The notes beneath the pieces are model-generated. The model was not told where the DNA came from. It searched no databases and was given only the letters and a program-made list of their open reading frames with translations. The position numbers and the translations under genes were made by a program. From contig QHVI01000046.1 in assembly GCA_003223515.1 (NCBI GenBank), forward strand, positions 1 through 42,740: a stretch of 42,740 nucleotides of DNA. Direction: 5' to 3'. Below are positions 7,775 through 16,081 of the stretch, in pieces (the first letter of the stretch is position 1; the number at the start of each line of letters is the position of its first letter). The DNA is from Candidatus Angelobacter sp. Gp1-AA117 (GTDB taxonomy: Bacteria > Acidobacteriota > Terriglobia > Terriglobales > Acidobacteriaceae).

Positions 7775-10324
7775 TTATGTTTGAATGATCTTCGGAGTAA
7801 TGAAGAAGATCAGCTCCTGGTTTTGTGTGTTTACGGTGCTGCGTTTGAAGAGATTTCCGAGCAACGGAATGTTGCCGAGCACCGGAACCTGCTGTACTGC
7901 GACGCTGTTCTGCACCTGGATTACACCGCCAATCACCACGGTGCTGCCATCGCTGACCAGCACCTGCGTGGTGGTCTGCTGGGTTTGGAGCGTGGGGTTG
8001 ACCTGGTTCGCGGTAACACGGCTGAAATCAGGAACGGTGTTTTCAACGTCCACGTTCAGAAAGATGGTGTTTTCCGCAGTGATCTGCGGAGTTACGGTAA
8101 GACGAAGGAAGGCATCCACGTAGGTCACCGTTGGCGGGCCGCCTAACTGCGCCTGCGTCACAACCGGAATGCGCGTACCCTGGCGGACCAGCGCGGTGAT
8201 GTTGTTCTGGGTCACTACACGCGGACGCGACAGGATCTTCAGCAAGCCGCGGGTTTCGGCCATGGACAGGACGAAATCCAACCGGTAGATCGAGGAGAAA
8301 TTTGTAAGCGAGATGCCGCTGGTGGGCCCGGTTGCTCCCAGGTTTGTGAACAGCGGAATCGACGCGATCTGGCTGGGCGCCGTCAGGAAGAAGGGCGGCT
8401 CAGCCGGTGGAGAGTTTACCTGAATAGGACTGGGAATGCCGGTGCCTCCGCCTGCGGCTGCGCTCTTGCCGTTGCCCCAACCGAAGCCAAGCTGCGTGCC
8501 GATATCACGGGCGAAGCTGCGGGTAGCAGCCACCACCCGCGCCTCGATTTCCACCTCCGGCGTTTTGCGATCCAGCGCCGTGAGCAACGCATCGATCTTG
8601 GGCAGCGTGCTGGGAATATCTTCGATGATCAGCGCGTTGCTGCGGTCGTCTGAGACCACATCGCCGCGCGCCGAGAGGAACCTCTTCAGCAGCGCCACCA
8701 CGTCTTTCGAGTGCGCGTAGCTGAGATACCTTGTGTAAGTCTGCTTGGGAACCGCCAGGGCCTGGGCTTCCTGCTGGGCTCTGCGGGCTTCCGCCTCGGT
8801 CTTCAATGTTTCCAGGGTGGCAATGCGCAGCACGTTACCGTGCAACTGGCATTCCAGTCCGTTGTTGTTCAGCACGATGGCCAGAGCCTGGTCCCACGGC
8901 ACATCATTGAGCACGATGGTGAGCGTGCCTTTCACGCTGGGATCAAGCACCACGTTGAGACCGCTGATATCCGAAATCAGGCGGAAGAAGTCTTTGATAT
9001 CAAGATCTTTCAGGTTCAGGTTAAACGGCGCTCCGGTGTAATGACCGGTGGTGCAGCCTGTGGACATCTGGTCCATAGCGGACACTGAGGCCTGCGGCTG
9101 TGCCGGTTGTTGGACCGATGCTGCCTGCTGCTGAAGGGCAGCGTTGATGGCTGCGGGTTGCGCTGCCAGGCTGGAACTCGCCGCGAAAGCCGGTTCGTTT
9201 GTCTTGGGCGTGGTGGAAATACTGGTATCCACGAAGTGGGCAGCAGCCTGCAGGGCGCGTGCCTGCCCATCCTCTTTTTTCACTGGAGCTTCGTTACTGG
9301 CCGGCCGCTTTGCGGCCGTTGCGGTGTTCTGAGGCTCCGCTGGCTGCGTCAGGGTCATGACAGTAAGTTGGCTCTGCACTGGAGCAGATTGCGGCGCAGG
9401 GGCTGCCGCAGGTTCAGGCCCAGAGACAGCGGTAGGGGCAGAAGCAGAAGCAGAAACAATGACCGGCGCCGGCACAGGTGCCGGTGCGGATTGCTGCGCG
9501 ATGACTTCCTTCTGCCTTTCAGTGGAATGTCCCTGCGGAGCAACCGTGGCATTCTTCAGCTTCAACACCAGCTTGTTGGCAGCCGGAACAACTTCGAATT
9601 CACGCGCTGCAGCCATGTCCACCACAATGCGGGTGGTTGGAGGTGCGCTCTGATAATGAGCGGCGCGCACTGCCCTGATATTGTCACTGTTGACGGCGAT
9701 CTCGCGCGAGCTTCCGGAGAGCACGGAGTTAGGAATATCGAGCACCACGCGGTCGGGATTCGTCAGCTTCATGGTCTTCACGGTCATAGGGCTGGTGCCG
9801 CTGACTTCAACGTTCAGGCTGTCCTGGCCGCGCACCACGGTGACGTTGCTGATGTGGCTTATGCTTCCGCTGCTTCCGTTCTGTGCCGGAGTGCTCGGCT
9901 TTTCCGCAGAAATCTTCGCTGCGGGAGTTGCCGCGTTGCTCACGCGCAGCTCGACTCCGACTCCGCCATCGATGTCACTGATTTTTACATTCGCGCCATG
10001 CGCCAGGTTCAGCTCAACGCGAGTCACTTCGGCCCCGCTGGTGGCGTGATATCCGACGACACGGTAGGAGAGAATTCCCGCCGCAGAAACCGGATGAATG
10101 CCGGCATCCTGTTGCCCGACGGAGACGCCGGTGAGATCCACCAGCATCAAGTTGTCGCTCGGACGGTACTCGGTATGACTGAATGTCCCGTTCGCTCGGA
10201 TGGTTATCAGGACGGCATTGTCGCGGGTTTCAACCCGCACTCCCGCCAGTTGCGACACGGAACCTGCAGCCAGTGTGGTTACACCAGCCAGCAATATGAT
10301 TCCCAGCAGTTGCTTTAGCCTCAT
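7775..10324 (-). CDS. pilQ: Type IV pilus secretin PilQ
   Basis: I place the start at ATG 10324 (849 residues): it has GGGGAG at good spacing and opens directly into a signal peptide (MRLKQLLGIILLAGVTTLAA); a frame extension to 10378 lacks these. Order of domains: signal peptide, two AMIN peptidoglycan-binding domains (about residues 25-110 and 155-255), a long Pro/Ala/Gln-rich linker (about 275-420), an STN/N0 domain beginning near FNLNLKDLDIKDFFRLISD, N1 domain with LLKRFLSARGDVVSDDRSN, and the secretin channel ending with the typical VPVLGNIPLLGNLFK and LIFFITPKII segments. It forms the outer-membrane pore for the pilus. Last gene of the pilMNOPQ operon; the 178-base gap to pilP is the largest in the operon and may hold an internal promoter. 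Confidence 0.95.
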   Translation of the reverse strand: MRLKQLLGIILLAGVTTLAAGSVSQLAGVRVETRDNAVLITIRANGTFSHTEYRPSDNLMLVDLTGVSVGQQDAGIHPVSAAGILSYRVVGYHATSGAEVTRVELNLAHGANVKISDIDGGVGVELRVSNAATPAAKISAEKPSTPAQNGSSGSISHISNVTVVRGQDSLNVEVSGTSPMTVKTMKLTNPDRVVLDIPNSVLSGSSREIAVNSDNIRAVRAAHYQSAPPTTRIVVDMAAAREFEVVPAANKLVLKLKNATVAPQGHSTERQKEVIAQQSAPAPVPAPVIVSASASAPTAVSGPEPAAAPAPQSAPVQSQLTVMTLTQPAEPQNTATAAKRPASNEAPVKKEDGQARALQAAAHFVDTSISTTPKTNEPAFAASSSLAAQPAAINAALQQQAASVQQPAQPQASVSAMDQMSTGCTTGHYTGAPFNLNLKDLDIKDFFRLISDISGLNVVLDPSVKGTLTIVLNDVPWDQALAIVLNNNGLECQLHGNVLRIATLETLKTEAEARRAQQEAQALAVPKQTYTRYLSYAHSKDVVALLKRFLSARGDVVSDDRSNALIIEDIPSTLPKIDALLTALDRKTPEVEIEARVVAATRSFARDIGTQLGFGWGNGKSAAAGGGTGIPSPIQVNSPPAEPPFFLTAPSQIASIPLFTNLGATGPTSGISLTNFSSIYRLDFVLSMAETRGLLKILSRPRVVTQNNITALVRQGTRIPVVTQAQLGGPPTVTYVDAFLRLTVTPQITAENTIFLNVDVENTVPDFSRVTANQVNPTLQTQQTTTQVLVSDGSTVVIGGVIQVQNSVAVQQVPVLGNIPLLGNLFKRSTVNTQNQELIFFITPKIIQT

Positions 10325-10502
10325 CTCAATAGTCTCCCCACGCTTGCGGCAAATTCCACCGATGAACGTGCGCGGCATGATGGGCTACCCTTAACCCCAT
10401 TCTGCCGCTTAGAATTAGCCCGTCACATCTCTATGACGGCTATACTACTGTCCCTGGTTCGGCCCTGACTGCTACGTCTATTTACTACTTGAGTACCCCA
10501 GC

Positions 10503-11417
10503 TTATGAGGCTGAGCTGACTCTTTTCACCACCTCGTGCGCACTCTCACGCCCGATGCTGTCGGTAGCGAACTCCCGGAAAACTACGGAGTCGCCGGTGA
10601 TCTTTTCCACCAGGCCGTTGAAGACCTGGTCGTTTTCCCGCAGAAAATATGTGTGCCGTGAATGATTCACCACCACCGCCATCATCTCTCCCGTGGTGTT
10701 GTCCTTCACCGTTCCCTGCACGATGAGTTCAGGAATGTAGAGGCACTTCTTTCCGGTCGAACAGCTCGGTCCCGTCTGTCCCACAATCACATTGCGAATG
10801 GGGCTGACGAACGGATCGCGCCGCCCTGTGGCGGAAATCTTCCTGGCTGCCGGCTTGGCCGGCACCGGAGTCGCCCTGGCAGTCTTCTGCGTTATTTTCG
10901 GCTCCTGCTTTTTGGCAACTGCCGGTTTTTTCGGAGCTGTCTTGGGCGTTACCGCCACTACAGCAGGCTTCTTCTGTGCTGTAGCGGGTTTCGCAGCAAA
11001 CGGGCCGCCTTTGGACGCGCTGGTTTTCTGCTTCGATTGCGGGGCCACCGCAACCACCGGAGTCTTGCCGGCCGGAGCAGATTTCACCGAAGCAGCGCCG
11101 GTCTTGGTGGCAGAAGCCGCTGTGCCGGATTTCGGCTGGGCATTCACCACTATCGGCTGGCTCTTCTGTGTGCCCGATTTGCTCTGCGAGTTTCCGCCGG
11201 CAGCGGACTTCTGCGCGGTTGCGCCTGTCTTGGTGTCTTTGGGGGTAGTCACCTTGATGGGCGTGCCGGGTGTAGTCTTGTTGTCTTTCTTCTGCGTATC
11301 TTTCTTTTGCGCATCACTGGTTTTCGGCTGAGCAGTCGAGTTGGCAGAATTTGTGTTCTGCGCTGCGGCGCTCACCGCCAGGGCTGCTGCAATGGCCAAA
11401 ATTTGAATCAGCTTCAT
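10503..11417 (-). CDS. pilP: Type IV pilus assembly lipoprotein-like PilP
   Basis: Start chosen at ATG 11417, with AAAGGGA upstream and a signal peptide (MKLIQILAIAAALAVSAAAQ); the frame extends upstream to 11522 but would overlap pilO. 304 residues. A very long Lys/Thr/Pro/Ala-rich low-complexity spacer covers about residues 22-190. The PilP domain follows: RRDPFVSPI, then the beta-rich ELIVQGTV, MAVVVN and TYFLREND segments. PilP is the inner-membrane/periplasmic partner that links PilN-PilO to the secretin PilQ. No Cys lipobox is visible, so it may be secreted or membrane-anchored rather than a lipoprotein. The spacer is far longer than in proteobacterial PilP (about 175 residues total). 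Confidence 0.85.
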   Translation of the reverse strand: MKLIQILAIAAALAVSAAAQNTNSANSTAQPKTSDAQKKDTQKKDNKTTPGTPIKVTTPKDTKTGATAQKSAAGGNSQSKSGTQKSQPIVVNAQPKSGTAASATKTGAASVKSAPAGKTPVVAVAPQSKQKTSASKGGPFAAKPATAQKKPAVVAVTPKTAPKKPAVAKKQEPKITQKTARATPVPAKPAARKISATGRRDPFVSPIRNVIVGQTGPSCSTGKKCLYIPELIVQGTVKDNTTGEMMAVVVNHSRHTYFLRENDQVFNGLVEKITGDSVVFREFATDSIGRESAHEVVKRVSSAS

Positions 11418-11440
11418 TTCAATTCCCTTTAAAGAATTCG

Positions 11441-12076
11441 TTACTTCTTCACAGCGCCGGCCGCTGCCGGTGTGCTGTCCGGTGGAGTCATATCGTGGCT
11501 GAAGAATGTAGTTGCAGTGCAACTGGCAACCACTGACTCTCCCGCGCTATATGGATATACGGTCTTGACCTTGGCTGGGCCAGTGGTCTTGGTGTTTGCG
11601 ATCTGCAGATTGCTGATATTGATGATGCGGTCCAGTCGCCCTATCCGGCCGAAGAAATCCACCATGGCGTCATAGCGGCCATCAACATCGATCTGGAAGG
11701 GAACCTCCGTCACGTATTGCCGGCTGGCAATAGGCATCGCGGTGTAGCGGCGGATGTTGATTCCCGCCGACGATGCCTGGTCGTGCATCAGCTTCATGAA
11801 CCTGTCGGCTTCCTTCTCGTCAGGAACGATCTTCCTTTCGATGTCCAACTGCTGCTGCAAGTGAACCAACTGCGCGTTCAGTTCCGGCAGCTTGTCCTCG
11901 AAAAATTTCAGCCGCTTATTCTCGGCCTGCTTGTCTTCCACCTTGGACTGCAAGTCTTTGTTCTTCTGAATGATGTTGTTCAGAAAACCGTAGTAGAATC
12001 CCGCGCCAACCAGGAGCCCCGCCAGCAGGAGAACCCCTAACTGCGTCGCGATCGACATTTCATTGAATTTCGCCAT
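11441..12076 (-). CDS. pilO: Type IV pilus inner membrane protein PilO
   Basis: 211 residues: short cytoplasmic tail, one TM segment (about residues 12-31), a coiled coil (about 35-80, many Lys/Glu/Gln), and a C-terminal ferredoxin-like domain with the family segments ADRFMKLMHDQASSAGI and IDVDGRYDAMVDFFGRIGRL. It forms the inner-membrane alignment complex with PilN and PilP. It sits 23 bases after pilN and 23 bases before pilP. Confidence 0.93.
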   Translation of the reverse strand: MAKFNEMSIATQLGVLLLAGLLVGAGFYYGFLNNIIQKNKDLQSKVEDKQAENKRLKFFEDKLPELNAQLVHLQQQLDIERKIVPDEKEADRFMKLMHDQASSAGINIRRYTAMPIASRQYVTEVPFQIDVDGRYDAMVDFFGRIGRLDRIINISNLQIANTKTTGPAKVKTVYPYSAGESVVASCTATTFFSHDMTPPDSTPAAAGAVKK

Positions 12077-12099
12077 AACAAACGTCCCCGAATTTTTGC

Positions 12100-12717
12100 T
12101 TAAGACTTCTTCTCTGCTGCTTTGGCATCAGCTTTAGTCTGTGCCTGCTTTTCGCAGATCAGCTCGAACTTGAATGCCTGGAGTTCCTTCATCGTGTTGT
12201 CCTGCGCCGTTTCCTTGATCTCCACGGTCTTGAAGGCCCCGGTGCGCTGCAGGCTTACCATGAGATCTGCGACCGAATCGGTGCTCAGGGCCATGCCGGT
12301 GAAGTTGATGTTCTTGCCATCGTCCGTCATCGAATCCAGCCACACTGCGTCCGTGGCGCTGACCGCATCCGCAATCTGCTGCAGCAGCGTGACCGGCCCA
12401 GTCTGGTCGGCGCGGAGTTTTTCAATCAATTTCACCCGCGATTCAAACTGGTCGGCGCGCAGCCTGGTCTCTTCGTATTTCTTCTTTACATCTGCCAGGC
12501 GGATATTTTCCTTGGTGGCATCCTGCAGGCTCTTTTCCAGGCTGACCGTCTGGCGATTGAAGTAGGAGTAGCTGAACCACATGCCCGCGCCCAGCAAGGC
12601 GATGAAAATCAAGATCAGCAAGGCCGAGCTTGGACCTTCTCCCGTGGAAACCGTTGCCGTCTGACGCTTGCCCCCGCGTCTTGCTTTTGGAACTCCGAGT
12701 AAGTTAATGCGGATCAT
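12100..12717 (-). CDS. pilN: Type IV pilus inner membrane protein PilN
   Basis: 205 residues. The N-terminus MIRINLLGVPKARRG matches the conserved PilN tail INLLP that binds PilM; here the motif reads INLLG. A TM segment lies near residues 31-50, followed by a coiled coil and the PilN fimbrial-assembly domain. A Lys/Ala-rich tail closes the protein. The ATG overlaps the pilM stop by four bases (ATGA), implying translational coupling with its binding partner. Confidence 0.93.
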   Translation of the reverse strand: MIRINLLGVPKARRGGKRQTATVSTGEGPSSALLILIFIALLGAGMWFSYSYFNRQTVSLEKSLQDATKENIRLADVKKKYEETRLRADQFESRVKLIEKLRADQTGPVTLLQQIADAVSATDAVWLDSMTDDGKNINFTGMALSTDSVADLMVSLQRTGAFKTVEIKETAQDNTMKELQAFKFELICEKQAQTKADAKAAEKKS

Positions 12718-13772
12718 AGGTTTTCGAAACTCCTGAGGGCGAGTCCCACGGCCACCGCAAGTTGTCCTGGATTCTGATCGAGAATCTCGTTCTCGGTTGA
12801 ATCCGCGGGTGGCATGATGCGTTGGAACGGATTCAAGATTTCGACCGGCAATGAGAACTCCTGGCGCAGCGCTTCCACCAGGCCGGGCACGCGCGACGAT
12901 CCGCCTGCAAGGTAGATTCGCTCAATGTGCTCGCCGGAAGCGGTAGCGCGGAAGAAGTCAAAAGTTTTCTGGATTTCCAGAACGATGATCTCCGTCACCT
13001 GCTGCAGGATGGGCAGCTTCGCATCTTCGCTGACGGTGCCTACTTTCTTTCCCAGTTTGAGCGACTCCGCGTCATCAAAGCTGAGATCGAGTTCCTTCTG
13101 CAGCGAATCGGTGTACTGGTTGCCGCCTACGCTCACGTCGCGGGTGAACAACGGCGAGGCGCCCTTCACGATATTGATGTTCATCACGCTCGCGCCCAGG
13201 TTCAGCAGGGCCACGGTGGAATCCGGAGAGGGCTGATAGTTGTACTCGTAGCAGTTCTGCAGGGCGAACGCATCGATGTCCACGACCGCCGGAGCCTTGC
13301 CTGCCAGCGAAAGGACGTTGGTGTAGTTCAGAATCTTGTCTTTCTTCACCGCCACCAGCAGCACGTCCATCTGCGGGCCCTCATCCTCGGGATTGAGGAT
13401 GTCAAAGTCCACGTTCACGTCAGAGATATCGAATGGGATGTGCTGGGCCGCCTCGGTGTTGATGCTCTCCGCCAGTTCCGCCTCGCTCATGGATTGCACA
13501 CTGATCTTCTTCACAATCACTGAGTGGCCGCTCACGGAGGTGGCAACCTGCTTCGTCTTGATGCTGTGCTCGCCAAAGATCTTGCTGATCGCGCTGGAAA
13601 CGCTGCCCGAGTCGACGATCATGGAGTCCACCACGATATCGCTGGCCAGTGGTTCAACACCCAGGTGTGAAACCTGGATCTCGCCTTTCGAGCGCTTCAG
13701 TTCAATTGCCTTGATCGAGCTGGAGCCTATGTCCAAACCGACAATTGATTTTCCTGAACCTAATCCAAACAT
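12714..13772 (-). CDS. pilM: Type IV pilus actin-like ATPase PilM
   Basis: 352 residues, the usual length. Actin/FtsA fold: phosphate-1 motif SIVGLDIGSSSIKAIEL near residues 9-25, phosphate-2 region around VALLNLGASVMNINIV, and the adenosine motif IYLAGGSSRVPGL near residue 285-297. It is a cytoplasmic ATP-binding ring that holds PilN and couples the assembly machine to PilB/PilT. First pil gene after the small HTH gene (49-base gap). Confidence 0.95.
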   Translation of the reverse strand: MFGLGSGKSIVGLDIGSSSIKAIELKRSKGEIQVSHLGVEPLASDIVVDSMIVDSGSVSSAISKIFGEHSIKTKQVATSVSGHSVIVKKISVQSMSEAELAESINTEAAQHIPFDISDVNVDFDILNPEDEGPQMDVLLVAVKKDKILNYTNVLSLAGKAPAVVDIDAFALQNCYEYNYQPSPDSTVALLNLGASVMNINIVKGASPLFTRDVSVGGNQYTDSLQKELDLSFDDAESLKLGKKVGTVSEDAKLPILQQVTEIIVLEIQKTFDFFRATASGEHIERIYLAGGSSRVPGLVEALRQEFSLPVEILNPFQRIMPPADSTENEILDQNPGQLAVAVGLALRSFENL

Positions 13773-13821
13773 GCCGTCCTGCCTTCCCTAATGATTCCTG
13801 AAAATTTCCCCTCGACAAAAA

Positions 13822-14058
13822 TCAGCGTCCTGCAGCCGCCCGCGCCGCTTTGGGTTTCTTTTTGGCGCTGCTCATGTTCATCGTGCTCTTCTGTTCCATC
13901 CATTGGTCCAGGATGGTCTTCTTGAACTTCCAGCGGTTGCCGAGTTTGAACGCAGGTATCTTTTCCTCGGTTACGTACTTGTAGAGCGTGTCAGGGCTAA
14001 CCCCCAGATACTGCGAAGCCTGGCGGATGTTCATTACCTCACGCGAATCAATTGCCAT
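13822..14058 (-). CDS. Small MerR/excisionase-type HTH DNA-binding protein
   Basis: 78 residues. The body MNIRQASQYLGVSPDTLYKY followed by KIPAFKLGNRWKFKK is the HTH_17 (excisionase/BldC-like) winged-helix signature, residues about 9-55; the remaining 23 residues are a Lys/Ala-rich tail. Such proteins bind DNA as small regulators or architectural factors. It is the promoter-proximal gene of the pil operon, so it may autoregulate pilus assembly. It is not next to an integrase, which argues against an excisionase role. Confidence 0.85.
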   Translation of the reverse strand: MAIDSREVMNIRQASQYLGVSPDTLYKYVTEEKIPAFKLGNRWKFKKTILDQWMEQKSTMNMSSAKKKPKAARAAAGR

Positions 14059-14166
14059 AAACGTATTGCCTTTCCACAGTGGGTTGTCGGCCCCAACCTT
14101 GGAGCCTGTGGAGAACGTCTTAACTCTTTATGTTTTCTCGGGGGGGAAAACTTCAGGTTCGGGCGA

Positions 14167-14196
14167 GTTATAACTGGGTCAACATACGCGGGTCAA
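14167..14196 (-). promoter_or_regulatory. Sigma70-like promoter of the HTH-pilMNOPQ operon
   Basis: On the minus strand, -35 TTGACC (14191-14196) and -10 TATAAC (14167-14172) are separated by 18 bases; each matches the consensus at five of six positions. Predicted transcription start near 14160 leaves a leader of about 100 bases before the HTH gene. Confidence 0.6.
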
Positions 14197-14450
14197 GCGG
14201 GAACTTCGGGTTTCTTCCGGTATCTTCCGGAATTTACGGGGGTTCATGGTACTTTCGTGCCCGCAAGGCACCAAAATGCTGCGTTCGCTCCTCACTTCGA
14301 CCACAACTTATTGTGGTATTGCTGCACACGGAACATTATTTCGCCCCAAGTGTTACTAAGGACTCATGCCTGTCTCCGGGGTTATGCCTAAAGTAACTAA
14401 GATTGGCATCGCAGAAACCCGTAATCCTCGTCTAGCACGATGCCCAATTT

Positions 14451-14525
14451 TTGCCGCTGATAACGCTGAAAAAACCTCAACACAGATGACACAGATGACA
14501 CAGATAAAACAGATCAGCACAGATA
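14451..14525 (+). repeat. Dispersed purine-rich repeat, copy 1
   Basis: The block starts with TTGCCGCTGATAACGCTGAA and continues into repeated ACACAGATG units (14481-14525). The same GCCGCTGAT-AACGCTGA phrase followed by ACAGAT and ACACAG occurs at 31771-31832, so this is one family. The rest of the 758-base gap 14059-14816 holds the pil promoter, a G8 run near 14140, and the palindrome at 14722; no gene was seen. Confidence 0.6.
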
Positions 14526-14721
14526 GAGCGATTTTGTCTGAGCAATCCATAAAGTATGGACAAGAGCCGCATCGCCACAAGGAAGCACCCCGCTTTATTG
14601 CCAGAATTGCTACTTGCCCACAATTGAACCCGGTTCAATAACATCCAACGGGAGCCGTGGGATCGTTTTAATAATCAACAACTTACACAGAACCCATGCA
14701 ATACAAGGCTGCAAATCTCAA

Positions 14722-14737
14722 GTATTTAGCTAAATAC
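14722..14737. promoter_or_regulatory. Perfect 16-bp palindrome before the NRAMP gene
   Basis: GTATTTAGCTAAATAC reads the same on both strands. It lies 80 bases before the NRAMP start, in an AT-rich stretch that also holds TGACTAAATATTAAC. Position and symmetry suggest an operator for a metal-responsive repressor of the DtxR/MntR or Fur type; that is inference. Confidence 0.45.
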
Positions 14738-14816
14738 TAATGACTAAATATTAACTACTTGCTCCGCAACTTCCAGAGTAGCTGCTGCTTCTAACTGAAA
14801 TTAACGTGAATCGCAC

Positions 14817-16070
14817 ATGAGCGCACTTCGGTTGCGGTCGCCGGGCCAGTCCCTGCCCGCAGGAGACGACAATCCAAAACTGCCACGGGCCTTCAAGATC
14901 ATTCCGGGGATTATTGCCGGGGCCGCCGATCTCGATCCTGCAGCCGTTCTCACGGCTACCGTTGCGGGCGCGAGTTTTGGGTACTCGCTGATCTGGGTGG
15001 TGGTGCTGTGCGTCCCGGTGCTGTTCAGCGTTCTTTCCGTTTCTTCACGTCTTGGGCACCAGACTCGCAAAGGTCTGGTGGAGTTGATCCGCATTCACCA
15101 TGGCAAGAAAGTGGCTATTGCGATCGCCATCTTGATCATCATCGTAAATCTGGCCATGATCATTGGCGACCTGGTTGCCGTGGCCGACGCCTTTTCCGTC
15201 ATCACCGTCTTTCCACGCTCATACTTCCTGGCCATCATCGGATTCAGCGTGTGGTATTTGCTGATCCTCGGCAATTACCAGAAGACCACCAAAACCCTGG
15301 GCACACTCACTCTCATCCTGATTGGCTATGTGGTCGCGGCGTTCCATGTAACTGAATCGTTTACGGAATTGGGCAAAGGCATCATCTGGCCTCGGGCCCA
15401 TATGAGCACTGCTTACATGATGGGTATCATTGCTGTGTTTGGCTCGCTGCTCACACCCAACGTAGTTGTCTGGCAGACCAGTTCCAAGCGCGGACTCCCG
15501 GAAGGCCTCGCGCAGGCGCATGTAACCGAATCTCACGCGGGAACATTCGTTGCCTGCCTGGTCTCCATCTCGGCGATGATCGCCGCGTCGCATCTGCACG
15601 TTGCCGATCCTTCCAGCATGACCACCCGCATGGCCTCTGAAGCGCTGGGGATCTTCGGCGCTGCCGGCCCCGTGCTGTTCTCCGCAGGCATCATCGGCTC
15701 CGGACTGATCGCCCTGCCCATCCTGATTGCCTCCCTCTGTTTCAGTATTTCTGAGGCCCTCGGATGGAAGTCCGGGCTCGCCGTGGTGCCCTGGGAGGCG
15801 CGCCTCTTTTACGTGATGATCTCGGTGGTGGTGTTTCTGGCGGTGTTCATCGACTTCTTCAACGTGAACACCGTGAAAGTACTTTACTGGTCACAGGTGA
15901 TGGCCGGAATCGTGCTGGTACCGATCTTCGCCTACATTCTTATCTTGTCCAACAATCTGCGCGTGATGCGCACCGCCAACAGCCGTTTTGAAAACCTCTG
16001 CCTGAGCGTAGCCGCCCTGGGAATGCTGATCTCGAATATTCTTTTTTTCTGGAGTGAAATCTTCAGGTGA
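14817..16070 (+). CDS. Divergent NRAMP-family metal transporter
   Basis: 417 residues with about 11 hydrophobic segments. TM1 reads IIPGIIAGAADLDPAAVLTA, aligning with the NRAMP motif GPGxxxxxxxxDPGN. The metal-binding Asp (D40) is kept, but the Asn of DPGN is Ala. In TM6 the canonical MPH reads TPN (LLTPNVVVWQTS), so the metal-selecting Met is also lost. Loss of the Met and Asn is known in NRAMP-related Mg transporters (NRMT), so the substrate may be Mg or another hard cation rather than Mn/Fe. An inner-membrane proton- or gradient-driven importer is likely. The ATG has no clear ribosome-binding site. The gene is convergent with the ATP-grasp gene, 11 bases apart. Confidence 0.8.
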   Translation: MSALRLRSPGQSLPAGDDNPKLPRAFKIIPGIIAGAADLDPAAVLTATVAGASFGYSLIWVVVLCVPVLFSVLSVSSRLGHQTRKGLVELIRIHHGKKVAIAIAILIIIVNLAMIIGDLVAVADAFSVITVFPRSYFLAIIGFSVWYLLILGNYQKTTKTLGTLTLILIGYVVAAFHVTESFTELGKGIIWPRAHMSTAYMMGIIAVFGSLLTPNVVVWQTSSKRGLPEGLAQAHVTESHAGTFVACLVSISAMIAASHLHVADPSSMTTRMASEALGIFGAAGPVLFSAGIIGSGLIALPILIASLCFSISEALGWKSGLAVVPWEARLFYVMISVVVFLAVFIDFFNVNTVKVLYWSQVMAGIVLVPIFAYILILSNNLRVMRTANSRFENLCLSVAALGMLISNILFFWSEIFR

Positions 16071-16081
16071 GATTTCCGGAC

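Noticed and set aside
9107-10318. 403-codon open frame on the plus strand
   Set aside because: It lies antisense to pilQ, has no family motif, and its Cys/Arg/His-rich translation is typical of the reverse strand of a GC-rich gene.
13822-14058. Excisionase of a prophage or integrative element
   Set aside because: No integrase, attachment site or phage gene nearby; it is linked to the pil operon instead.
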